A stretch of 64,000 bases of DNA, taken from contig NW_024883024.1 of assembly GCF_019059575.1 (NCBI RefSeq), positions 84,497 to 148,496 on the forward strand, given 5' to 3'. A model generated the notes under the pieces. That model was not told the origin of the DNA. It searched no databases and saw only the letters and a program-made list of their open reading frames with translations. Positions 1 through 12,307 of the stretch are shown piece by piece. Made by a program: the position numbers and the translations under genes. The stretch comes from Amphibalanus amphitrite. Its lineage: Eukaryota > Arthropoda > Thecostraca > Balanomorpha > Balanidae. Every line of letters begins with the position of its first letter. Within the stretch, counting starts at the first letter, position 1.

Positions 1-560
1 GTGACATGAGACTCACAGACTCACATGAAACTCATGGGATAACGTGAGGCCCACAGGGCACATGAGTTTCACAGGACCACAGACCCACACGCTCACAATG
101 CCTGTATGCTCATAATTTCACAGGCTCATAGGCTTAGAGACTCAAGGACTTGCATAAGGTCGCACAAGACTCGCAACACTATTGCAATAACTCACCATGT
201 CAACGTAGGAAATATGAAACCGGCAGCCATAAACTGAAAACTTCCGTCCAGACTTTTACTTTTCCATATTTACGAGACGGTGCGTTTGCAGGTTGACTAA
301 ACTTCAGCTAAGTTGAGCCTACACTAGGCCACTTTCGTGTCGTCCGCTTGTTCGCATCAATGATGTACGTGTTTCGGCAGAAACTAAATCATGTAAAGAA
401 CCAGTAGGTAAATACATCAAGTAAAGAACCAGACATGCTGCCCAGTGGCCTTATCAACTTTAATAGAACCACGGTTTTTATATCGTTCATAGACACACGA
501 AAAGGGTTTGATGTAAATCTACACTGAGATCAGTCGTGTTATTTTTAAGTTTATCTGAAT
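1..560. other. No gene seen; degenerate CTCACAGG-type repeat
   Basis: The first 180 bases contain loosely repeated CTCACAGG/CACATGA words that look like a decayed tandem repeat. Nothing coding is visible in the rest. Confidence 0.4.
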
Positions 561-574
561 TGTCACATGTGTTG

Positions 575-830
575 GTTTCTTGAAAAGACGGGCAGACGGG
601 TAGTCTGAGAAATGGTCAGAGGGACGGACGGTAGACGGACGGATAACGTTTACATTTTACTTCACTCTTCTGTCTGTCCGTAGGCTGACAGAACGGAACG
701 GACGGACAGACAGACAGGCAGACAGACGGACAGACGGACGGGACAGACGGTATGGACAGACGGGCAGGCGAACAGATTGACGAACGGACAGACGAACAGA
801 CAGACTAACCAATTGCAATGGTCGAAGGAT
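575..830. repeat. GACAGACGG-type microsatellite
   Basis: Imperfect tandem GACAGACGGACG units. Cysteine- and serine-rich translations of this stretch come only from the repeat and should not be read as a protein. Confidence 0.8.
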
Positions 831-1036
831 GAAGAGCAGAGTGGATTTAATCTACTGAAGATCACAAATCACCGCCACCATTAGTTCCAAACGACACAAC
901 GTCCACTGTCCAGTGCCCTGCCGCGACTAGGACTGCAGTGATACACCTGACATTGTGCGCCCCTCCCCCCTCCTCTACCCCCCCCCCCCTCCGTCCACCA
1001 CCACCCTGGCAGACAGACAGACGTGACTACTCCCAG

Positions 1037-1250
1037 ACCTCCATCTGGAAACAGTTACCGGTCCCTGACCGAGACGAGTCGGCCAGACCGGGACTACGGC
1101 TCATCGTCTCTGATCTCGGGCCGTGGCGGTCAGTACCGCGCAGCCGTGAACGGGATGAAAGAGAGACGTGATTTGAGACTAATAAAACAGTCTAAGCGGC
1201 GGGGAGAGTTATGTCGGGTGTCTGCATGTAAACCCACTAGAAACATCTGA
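1037..1250 (+). CDS. Possible terminal exon of an unrecognised gene
   Basis: A pyrimidine-rich tract ends in CTCCCAG at 1036 and is followed by an open frame of about 70 codons with strongly G/C third positions, for example TAC CGG TCC CTG ACC GAG ACG. The peptide is basic and polar (SYRSLTETSRPDRDYG) and ends at a stop at 1248. AATAAA occurs at 1181 and again near 1393, where a poly(A) signal would be expected. I recognise no domain. Upstream exons would lie left of the window. A competing frame in the same DNA is also open to 1171, so the frame choice rests on codon bias only. Confidence 0.35.
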
Positions 1251-1540
1251 TGAGTAGGAAACACAGAAAACGAGCCTCGGTAAAATTTAAGTTATCGAGC
1301 ACTTAAATGCACGGACCTTCATATTTACATTTACGTTTTATATTTCACTGCGCCCATCATTGGGAGCCAATGCCGTTACTGTTTTCTTTTTCAATAAACG
1401 AAGCTAATCTAAACTAAACCAAACTAAGGTAACTGAATTTGACGTAAACTGCCCACCAATACAGGATCCCAATCTGCGATGATATAAAATAGATATTTGA
1501 ACTGCAATCGTACACATAACACTTAGCCAGGTTCAAACAC

Positions 1541-1680
<140 letters not shown>

Positions 1681-1732
1681 CTCCGCTCCCCTCCCTTCAC
1701 TCTTCCCGTATTCCCCTTCTCTCCCCACTCAC

Positions 1733-1828
1733 CCGAGATATCCGGAAGGGCGTTCCGGCCGCGCCGTCCCCGTGCATCCGGAAGCCCCACGGCGGCCCGC
1801 CCTCCAGTACGATCTCCTTGGTCGTCAT
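1733..1828 (-). CDS. First coding exon of a PDZ-domain protein
   Basis: On the minus strand, ATG at 1828-1826 opens 32 codons that end exactly at a GTGAGT donor (GT at 1732-1731), phase 0. The peptide begins MTTKEIVLEGGPPWGF and ends GTPFRISR. The hydrophobic beta strand followed by PWGF is the start of a PDZ domain (the carboxylate-binding loop, GLGF in classical PDZ domains), and starting a protein this way is typical of the Zasp/PDLIM/Enigma and synaptopodin-2-like families that link to the actin or Z-disc cytoskeleton. The rest of the domain must lie to the left, probably outside the window. The exact family member cannot be decided from 32 residues. Confidence 0.75.
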
Positions 1829-2371
1829 CGGCTACAGCTGAGGCTTCCACAGGACCGTGTAACTGTAGACACCGGGTACCGCGTGTAACGGGACACGACC
1901 TGGGGGCAGTGCTGCCTCGGCTGCCCTCTCGGGGAAATGTCAGAGTGCACCGGGTGGAGATGTCGGTCACCGATGACGTGCTGCTGTCATCATTCCGCCG
2001 CAGTCATCATCTCTGTCATCTGACACGGGTCAGGCTAACGTCGCTGTCAGGTGACACTCATTCACCCCAGAGACCGTACGGCGTGCCGTTAAGTCCCGAG
2101 CACCCAATCAACAAATGGCAAAGGCCAAGATCGTTCAAACAGTGCCTTCGGTCATTTGTCAATCACCCAGCTCCGCTGGTGGTTTCACTGGACTGCAGGC
2201 CACAACAAACCCACGTGTGATAGGCTTCTCTCCATGTTAGTCACTGGCTCAGTCAATCCACACTCGTTTGTCAGTTGTCACACCGATATACCCCTCTCGC
2301 TGTCACTCTCAAACACCGGTCACACCACGTCCGACCGACGACCCGCCGACCTCCACCCTCCCGGCGACCAC
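1829..2371. promoter_or_regulatory. Possible bidirectional promoter region
   Basis: A CpG-containing interval between the minus-strand PDZ start codon and a possible plus-strand first exon at 2372. No TATA box or defined element stands out; the call rests on position and composition. Confidence 0.25.
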
Positions 2372-2465
2372 ATGGACCGCGACTGCCTCAGGCGTAAACA
2401 GAACGAGTCGCCGCCGTCGGCTGGCCGGCGGCAGCTGAGCCGGCCACATCGATCGGTCAGAGAAG
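2372..2465 (+). CDS. Possible first coding exon, uncertain
   Basis: ATG at 2372 opens a GC-rich frame (MDRDCLRRKQNESPPSAGRR...) that runs into AGAAG|GTAACG, an acceptable donor. No family is recognised. It could be a leader exon of a transcript running toward DCTN4, but DCTN4 has its own start codon at 3062 without an obvious acceptor just before it. Confidence 0.22.
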
Positions 2466-3061
2466 GTAACGACAGCGACATCTATAGAGAAAAGGTGTTG
2501 CTATCAGCACCACCTACCAGGAATGGATGAAATATGAATTGTGTATTCTTTGTGCCTATGCATTCCTTTTGGATTTAGATTTGTATATGTTACATTGAAA
2601 GTTGTGTTTAAAATATGATTTTGAACACATTTCTGTCTCTTCTCGATCCATTCCTTTCCTACTAAAATCCGATTTCATAAGACAGGAACTGATGCTGCAA
2701 ATCAAGTAGCTCAGTTCAGTTCTTTCAAAAATCTACTGCTTGACATTTTTCTTGGAATGAAGGTACTGGCTCACATGAAAAATGTAATGATTTCTACTAA
2801 AATATATTAAAAATCAGAATTCGTTTTAATAGTTTTATACGGACTAAAAAATATTAAAAGTGTCTGCGTTTTAGCACAAACATCCTGATTGAAACCTCTG
2901 CGCCATATATGTACAAATCCAAGGCCCTAAAACCAAGGCCCTAAAACATATACAAATCCTCTTTGCCTGCTGGCTAATATTGTGTGTGGGGTGGGGCGCG
3001 GTGAATATAGATTGCAATTTGTTATTTTTCTGTGATTTGTTGTGGCTTTGAAGACTCAAAC

Positions 3062-3205
3062 ATGGAACGAGCAAACGTCCAAGAAGCGTTTCTTTCTGAA
3101 CGTGTAAAGTACTTATGTTCTTGCGGCTTTTTGAAGCCAATTTACCGAGTTTATTTCTGTCGGCACTGCCAGAAGATAAGATGTGGAAACTGCGTCTCGC
3201 AGGAG
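3062..3205 (+). CDS. DCTN4: DCTN4 exon 1
   Basis: 48 codons from [10 protein letters not shown] to CVSQE; donor GAG|GTAATT, phase 0. It holds the first six zinc-ligand cysteines. Confidence 0.88.
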
Positions 3206-6200
3206 GTAATTTATCTAAATTGTTGATGTTGGTGTGTGAACGGATGACAGGTTCACTTCGCACAGATTTATTGCATATACCCACGAGCTTAGATTATGAG
3301 CATTGGCATCAGCCTGTGTCTTGCATTCTTCCGCAGATGGACTCGACGTACTGCAGTGGCTGCTTGGAGATGATGTCCAATGTGGAGGCGGGGCTGAAAA
3401 AGAACCGCTGCTCCACATGCAAGGACTGCCCCTCCTGTGGCCACACCCTCTCCACCAGGGCCACCAGCATCCAGGTGTGGAACGTAGCAGCATGCCCGAA
3501 CGGAACTTCTAAGCCAGCTGAAAGTTTGATTACCTACCTCAGTTGGGCAAACTAGACTTTTGGAATCAAAATATGGAGGCATCAATAATTTGATTCTGGT
3601 GGGAGGAGCCATGACCAAATATGGGCATGGAATCAATTTTTTGATTCATTTGGGTACACTTTTGACTTCAAATGAATCGTTACGGTTGAAAAAAGGCCCA
3701 TGACGGTGAGATTTTTCTTTTAAAAGGCAGAAAAATGTGGTAGGTTTGCAAAAAGTGTTACCTCAAAGCTAAGAAATTGTCCCTTTGGCCTTGTGAATGG
3801 GAAAAAGACAGAGCCACTGTCCATCACGTAAAAGCTGTTTTGAGGAAATCACACTGTATGTTATTTGTGTATCATGAATCACATACTAACCAATCAGCAT
3901 TTGTGTAAAATGGCAAAATGAAATTTTTAAACCCCTAATTATCATTGTTGTAGTGCTTTTATATTATTTATATGGTTTTTACCTGTTGCTTCAGTTTTTG
4001 TATTCTTGACATTTAAAAATTGTGAATTGTTATCAAATGTAGTGAAGGTAAAGTACAACAATGCTATAGGTATCAGTTGTGGTGCTGAGGATATCACTAA
4101 ATGAGAATAATAGCAAGATAAATGCTGTATTCTTGCAAGTCATTGTTGCCTATCTGTTAACATTACCTGTGAATCAAAATAATGATTAGCCAGCTGATGG
4201 GGAATCAATATTATGATTATCTGTTTAAAGTGAATCAATTCCTTGATTGTCTTTCACTACCTATAGAATTCAAATTGTTATGAAAGGAGCAATATTATTT
4301 TGCTTAGGAGATAGTTCAAGCATTTCTGTTCAAGATCAGGCATGCTCCTTCTTGAAACACTCTCTTATTTTTATGTGATTGGTAAGTTAGAAATGGTCTG
4401 CATTTATGCCCAAAAGGAATCAATCTTTTGATGCCTCCATATTTTGATTCCAAAGGTCTAGTTTGCCCAACTGACCTAACTGAGATTCTTACCAGGGTCA
4501 TTGGTAGTCAGCTGCTCATTCAGCAGTTTTCTACTTTGTGAAAATTGCCCTTTGCGGACGCCCGTGAAAACAGGGCGCCGGAGGGCATATTAGTCATGTG
4601 ACATTTTTAACTTGTCCCCCTCCGTGGGCCTTCTACATGCTAAATGTCACGTGTGAATTTCATGATCCTTGATCAAATCGCCCCAGGCGCCCTGTTTTCA
4701 CCGTCGTCCCCCTTTGCACATCAGCCTCAAAGTTAAAAGTAGAGCTGAACTGTGTGATCACTAATCAGGGACCATAAGTTGATGGCAAGTTGTAGAAACA
4801 GTTGTATTCATTCCTCTGAAAAATACAATGTATACCACAGAATTTCATGAAAAGAAGAATGACTTATCTCATGCCACTGATCACTGTCACTGCTCAGCAA
4901 ATGGCACTGCAGATAACTTTTAGATTGCTATTCTGACCAGACCTCATGAAAGTAAGTTTTTTTCTAGCCTAAGCAACGCACCGTTTTTTGTTTTTTCCAT
5001 TTTTATTTTATACAAGCTGAAGAAGAAACTTCCTGATAAGAGTAAATGAAGCTGACCTATCAGACATTTCAAATGATGCAAATAGTTGGCATCATTGACT
5101 ATGAGGCTAAACAACAGAGGAGATGACTTGCATGAACAATCAATGAATGGAATGAAAGTAGCCATTACATCAAATCGATATTATTTTTATTTTTGTATGT
5201 GTAGTTAAATTCACTGGAGCGCCCATTGAGTAGCAATATTTCCTAGCCTATCATCACTGATGCATTCACAGAATACGTTCTGTTCCCCAGGCCCCAAGTA
5301 TGGAGGATCCGACCAAGATCGTGCCCAGGAAGGTCTACTACGTGGCCTGCGGGTTCTGTCGCTGGACATCGCGCGACAGCAAGCTGCCCGACCAGAACGT
5401 CGGTCAGTAGCTCACTAGAATGTCTGTATTGTTTGTCAGAATGTTGGTCAGTAGCTCACTAGAATGTCAGTATTATTGTCAGACCGTTGGTCAGTAGCCC
5501 ACTAGAATGTCAGTATAGTCAGTCAGCACGTCGGTCAGTAGCTCACTAGAATGTCAGTATTGTTAGAACGTTGATCAGTAGCTCACTAGATCGTCGGTAT
5601 TATAGTCAGAATGTCGGTCAGTATCGCACTAGAATGTCAGTATTGTTAGTCAGAACGTCGGTCAGTAGCTCACTAGAATGTCAGTATTATAGTCAGAACG
5701 TCGGTCATTAGTTCACTAGATCGTCAGTATTATAGTCAGAACGTCGGTCAGCAGCTCACTAGATCGTCGGTATTATAGTCAGAATGTCGGTCAGTAGCTC
5801 ACTAGAATGTCAGTATTGTCAGGCAGAACGCCGGTCAGTATTGCACTAGAATGTCAGTATTGTTAGAACGTTGATCAGTAGCTCACTAGATCGTCGGTAT
5901 TATAGTCAGAATGTCGGTCAGTATCGCACTAGAATGTCAGTATTGTTAGTCAGAACGTCGGTCAGTAGCTCACTAGAATGTCAGTATTATAGTCAGAACG
6001 TCGGTCATTAGCTCATTAGATCGTCAGTATTATAGTCAGAATGTCGGTCATTAGCTCACCAGAATGTCTGTATTGTTAGTCAGAATGTCGGTCAGTATTA
6101 CTCCAGGACGTCATTTAATTGCGGAGCACGTTTGTCGCTATCTGATCGTCGTCGGTCGATACCGAAGCATATAATCGCCGATATTGTAATAAAACTCTGG

Positions 6201-9200
6201 TAGCCAGCAGATCAGGCGGCCGCCGGGGTGAGCTATCGCACCAATTTGCGATATTGATTATAATAGACATGCGTCAAGGTCTGTCAGCATTTGGCCAGTT
6301 TGTCAGCACCCTGCTAAGCATCTCAATCCTCATCCACAAATCATCTATAAAATCATACATGAGGTGCCTGGGCACGTTCGGCTAATTATGGTGAGAGAAC
6401 GAACTGGAACGTTAGTGGAAACAAGCTCCAAAAGTGGGAAGATAAGCTCGAGAATTTATATGTAAGCAGTGTGCTGTTTGTGATCATAACTTGTGAAGTA
6501 ACCCTCGAAGAATACCTTGCGTTATTGCGCAAAGTTGCACTGACTCCTGTATGTTCTGAGGTGCGACGTTTGTTTTGCGGCAGCGTCTGGCACGTGGACG
6601 GAGTTTGAGAACCCCGACTCGGAGCGGCTGACGACCCTCTCCGACAACTACCGGGCGCTGGCCGTGCTGGAACGATCCGCGGCGGAGCAGGGCAAATACG
6701 GCCGGCAGGATAAGTGAGTTGGGGGAGCAGGGGGACCGGAGCGGTCTGCGGCCGAGCAGGGCAAATGCGGCCGGCAGGATAAGTGAGTGGGGGGGGGGGG
6801 GTAGGACTGGAGCGGTCCGAGGGGGGAAGAACAGGGCAAATACGTCCGGCAGGATAAGTGAGTGGTGGGGGGGGGGGGGGCAGGGCAAATACGGCCGGCA
6901 GGATAAGTGAGTTGGGGGGGGGGGGGGGGGGGGGCTTGAGCGGTGCTAGAGGGAGAAGGGCAAATACGGGCCGGCAGGATAAGTGAGTGGGACCGGGAGG
7001 GGGAGGACTGGAGCCGGGTCCGCGGCGGAGCAGGGCAAATACGGCCGGCAGGATAAGTGAGTGTGAGTGGGGGGGGGGGAGGAAGGGCGACTGGAGCGGT
7101 CTGCGGTGGAGCAGGGCAAATACCAAATACGGCCGGCAGGATAAGTGAGTGTGAGTGGGGGTGGGGAGGGGATGATATCCTACAAATGCCAGGAAGTCTG
7201 GTACTGTGATGGTAGACGATAGACGTCATATAGAGACGTCGTATAGATAGACAAGACGATAGACTGTAAGTCACTTGGCAGGCAGGTACTGCCTGGAGCT
7301 AAATTCTTTGAATAAGCTGGTCAGGATGGAGGTGAGGGAATGTAATGCACTTCATGCTTCTCTGTGGTGTGCTCATCACCTCATGTTGCTCCATAAAGCC
7401 TGCTGTATGACGCTCCTCGCTCTCTTTTCCCCATCAGGACGCGCCGTTTTCTGGAGGGTAAGGGCAAGTTTGGCGCGATGGCGCGCGCCACCCGCAAACA
7501 GGCCGGCCTGCCGCCGTCCCGCTCCCTGGTTACCGCCAAGGTGAGTGTGGGTGGGACGACTCCAAAGTGACCGGGGCCGGGCTGCGTTATACCGTGACAG
7601 GAGAGCTGCTTGGGGTCTGGGGGTGTGGGTGGGACGATTCGACCAAAGTGCTTAGTGTCCTGGGCCTGGCTGCATTATACGTGACAACAGAGCTACGTAC
7701 GGGGGGGGGGGGGGGAGCAGATGAAGGGTTTGGCTCTGACAACCTACTGAGGCTGGTTTAAGGGAATGGAGGCGCTGTACAACAGCTTGCTGTATGATGG
7801 GGCTTCCTCCTGTGCTAGGGTCCGGCTGCTCGGAGTTGGTCCTAGAGATGGGTCCTGAGCTGTTTAAATCTGTTAATAGGAATGGATGCTGCTACTTGCT
7901 ACTGGTATGATATATCAAGCGAAAATGGCATGGTGTGTGAAGATAGTATTGATAACTTTGTCTTGTCCATCTTTCACTCACCCATATTGTGACCATACCA
8001 GGACCTGGACGCCAAAAGCCTGACGGAGATGGCAGAGCCGTCTCTTCCACTGAGCCTACGAGTACAATAACCCCTCCTCCTCCCCCAGGACTTGGACGCT
8101 AAAAGCCTGACGTAGATGGCAGAGCCGTCTCTTCCACTGAGCCTACGAGTACAATAACCCCTCCTCCTCCCCCAGGACTTGGACGCTAAAAGCCTGACGT
8201 AGATGGCAGAGCCGTCTCTTCCACTGAGCCTACGAGTACAATAACCGCTCCCTCCCATCCCCCAGGACCTGGACGCCAAAAGCCTGAAGGAGATGGCGGC
8301 GCAGCCCTTTGACGAGGCCGATGACGCGCTGCCGGAGTCGGCCTTCACCGAGCCGCTAGTGCTGACATCTGGTGAGAGACACGACAACTATCCCGCTACA
8401 AACGTAGCTGAATTCACGTAGTAAAAATCGTAGACACTTTACGATGGTTGTTATCAGTCTCGACGCTAATTTAAGTGTTTGGTAGAAATCGTGATATTAT
8501 TATTGATACGTACTTAACGTACATAGGTATTTCTATTAATGCGTATGACTTTCTTATGTGTATTTTTTAAGATATTGCATTTCTGTGTCTTGTGATCTCA
8601 ATACCCAAGTCGATTCATCCCAGAGTCATTCAGTATTTACTGTCACCATTGAATTGACGTGTCTGTCTCTGTAACAACCGGTAACAACACACCCGTATTC
8701 CTCCCCCAGTGACGACGCTAGCCCAGCGTCTGGCGTTCCCCCGGCAGTAATGTCTGCCTGTTTCCCCAGTGACGACGCTGGACCAGCGGCTGGCGTTCCC
8801 CCAGTGATGTGTATCTGTCTGTCTATAAGTTCCCCTACTGACGTCTATCTGTTCCCCAGTGACGACGCTGGACCAGCGTCTGGCGTTCCCCCGGTAGTAA
8901 TGTCTGTCTGTCTGTCTCTCCCCCAGTAGTAATGTCTGTCTCTCTGTCTATCTGTCCCCCCAGTGACGACGCTGGACCAGCGTCTGTCGTCCCCCCGGCA
9001 GTAATGTCTGCCTGTTTCCCCAGTGACGACGCTGGACCAGCGTCTGGCGTTCCCGGAGCTGCAGACTGAGCGCCAGGATCGTCTCCAGCCGCAGCACAAG
9101 CACGCCGAAATGAAGCGCTCCATGCGCTGCCGGTATTGCGACCACAACCTCAGCAAGCCAGAGTACAGCTGCATCAGCATCAAGTTCAGGATCCAGCTCA

Positions 9201-12200
9201 ACGCCTAGTGGGTAGCAGTCCTGGTTTCGGATGATATGCTCTGTGCTATCTCTTAGTTTCCTGTGGAAATAAATATCTTCGGGCCAAACACATTTCTAGG
9301 ATCTAAATTTGATTCTTTGATTTCACTTCAGTTTCCGACGTAGATCTCGAAGTGCAAACGAATTCGGATAGGCTCGTCGAACTACACTGACCCCACGTGA
9401 CCTCAGACTTAATCCGGCCGACAGCCGACCTCTGAGCTCTGACCTTTTTTCTGCCCCCAGCTACCACGTGCCGGACGTGAAGATTCTGTCTGTCGGCGAG
9501 CTGCTGGTCGGACAGCAGACTGAGACCGTGCTGACCTTCAGCAACCCCACCATCTACCCGGTAAGAATTCAGTAGTCGGCAATCTAACCCAGTGCTGACT
9601 CTCAGCAACCCCACCATCAACCCGGTGAGAATTCAGTAGTCAGCAATCTAACCTAGTGCTGACCTTCAGCGACCCCACCATCTACCCGGTAAGAATTCAA
9701 CAGTCGGCAACCTAGCATAGTGCTGACTCTCAGCAACCCCACCATCTACCCGGTAAGAATTCAACAGTCGGCAATCTAACCTAGTGCTGACTCTCAGCAA
9801 CCCCGCCATATACCCAGTAAGGATTGAGCTGTCAGCATCCTATGTACCTATGTGTTATTCATCAACTAAGGTCATTAGCACCTCAATAATGAATCGAACA
9901 ATGACCCTTAGCAGCTGCATCACCGCGTGTGCTAAGTGAAAAGTATTTGTGTTCTTGCGTAAGAATGATGATAATGGATAAATTATAGGTACTAAAGCGG
10001 TGCCTAGCCTTACCGTTGTGTCTTCGTCAAGTGTCAGATGTCACTGAAAATGACACTGACTCCGTGTCATCACTCCGTCAGATGACAATTCGTCTGGAGA
10101 AGTACCGTGAGCCGGACGAGGAGGAACTGCAGGAGAACCCTGATCCCGAGCACAAGGAGAGTTCTCTGCTGAGACCAGTCACACTGCAGAGGTGAGAATC
10201 CACACAGCTCTCTGCTGAGATCAGTGACACTGCAGAGGTGAGAACCGCGATCCGGAGCAGAAGGAGAGTTCTCTGCTGAGACCAGTCACCCTGCAGAGGT
10301 GAGAACTGAGAACCCACACAGTTCTCTGCTGAGACTTGCGATACTACAGAGGTGAGAACCTGGACCCCAAACACAAGGAGAGTTCTATGCTGAGACCAGT
10401 CACACTGCAGAGGTGAGAACCCGCACAGCTCTCTGTTGAGCCTGAATGGTTACCTTACAGAGGTAAGTACTCACACAGTTCTCTGCTGAGACTTGCGATA
10501 CTACAGAGGCGAGAACCCGGACCGTGAGCACAAGGAGAGTTCTTTGCTGAGACCAATGACACTGCAGGGGTGAGAATCCACACAGTTCTCTGCTGAGACC
10601 AGTCACACTGCAGAGGTGAGAATCCACACAGTTCTCTGCTGAGACCAGTCACACTGCAAAGGTGAGAATTCACATGGTTCTCTGCTGAGACCGTTCACGC
10701 CGTAGAGGTGAGAATTCACATGGTTCTCTGCTGAGACCGTTCACGCCGTAGAGGTGAGAATTCACACGGTTTACGGAACTCTGACCTTCGCTGCAGGGTG
10801 GAGCCGCGCGTTCAGCAGACTGACTAGCCCATTCTGCCCTCCGCGCCCGCTGAGCTCTGTATACCTCTGTTGAAATCTACTGATCTCCGTAGACCTCTGT
10901 TGACATCCACTGACCTATGATGACTTCTGTTGACCTATGCCTGACCTCCACTGACCTCTGTTGATACTATGTTTGCGCCTGTTGACCTTCACTGAACTCT
11001 ATTGACCCCTTTTGACCCCTGTTTACCCCTTTTGACCTCTATTGACCTCTGTTGACCTCTGTTGACCTCCCCTCAGAGTGGAGCCGGACATCCAGCAGAC
11101 TGCTGAGCTCACGCTGCCCTCCGCTGACTCCTGTTGACCCCTATTGACCTCTATTGACCTCTGTTGCCCTCTCTCCAGAGTGGAGCCGGACATTCAGCAG
11201 ACTGCTGAGCTCACGCTGCCCGCCGCCGAGGTGGTGCTGGCGCCCCGGGACGACTCGGCCGAGTTTGACGACGCACCGAGCTCCTCCGAGTTCCGAGACG
11301 ACCCCAGGTCAGAGGTCATCTGAGGCTCTCGTGCGGGGTCAGAGAGGTCATTTACGGCCGTATTTGGGCCATGTGGTGCCATACATAGTTCCGGGATGAC
11401 CCCACGTCAGGTCAATTAAGGATATCGTGGGGGTCAGAGCGGTCAGAAGCGTCGTCTAGATCAGGGACGCTCAGATCACTGCCGATCAGAGGTATCATAC
11501 AGATCTGCAGGCTGTCTCGGGAGGTCAGGGAGGCTATAATATAGGAGGTCGTCTTGTTCAGGGCTGATCTTAGGTTAGGCTGATCTCATGTTAGGCTGAT
11601 CTCAGGTTACATTGGGTCAAAAAGAGCCATTGACTTATGTAATGGGGAGGTCGCGAAATTGACCTGACCTTAGGTCATCGATATCAAAATTCCGAGATAT
11701 ACAAATTGTAGCTACTAATGACCTAATAATATCCTGCGACTTTCAAAGGCCTCCGACATCTACTGTAGCTCTGGCACGGTGACAAAGTTGCAAAAAAGTG
11801 ACTTGAGGTTGGGTCATTCAAAGTGACCTGGTGACCTGACCTTAAAAGGTAGGAGGTTCAAACTTGCACACCATGTGTAAAATTGATGAGGTTATAGTCA
11901 TATCAAATTTCGCGGCGCTACGCGCCGCGGTTTTCCCGCTATTCGCGAAAAACCTCAGGGGGGGGCGGATATCCGCCCCCCCCCCGTCGGTGCGAGGGTT
12001 AACGAATATTTCAGGCTAGTTAGGATACTCACTGTAGGTAATTCGAGGCCTTCGATACATTTTTTGTTGTCTGAGATCTGAGATATAATGGCCTCGGATA
12101 AATCTCCTCTAATTCTCCTCCCCCAGTGCGTTGGTGTGGTGGCAGGCTAACTGGGTCCGTCGAGTCCCCCCCCCCCCCTATAACACCCCCTCCACTCCCC

Positions 12201-12228
12201 CAGTGTGGTGGTGTCTCAGAGTCACCTT

Positions 12229-12307
<79 letters not shown>

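Noticed and set aside
5393-6105. Independent satellite unrelated to DCTN4
   Set aside because: The first unit includes the authentic end of exon 3 in frame with the gene, so the array was seeded from the junction.
6386-7274. Long proline-rich open frames on the minus strand
   Set aside because: They are translations of the exon 4 donor array and its G-runs; no start, splice or domain evidence.
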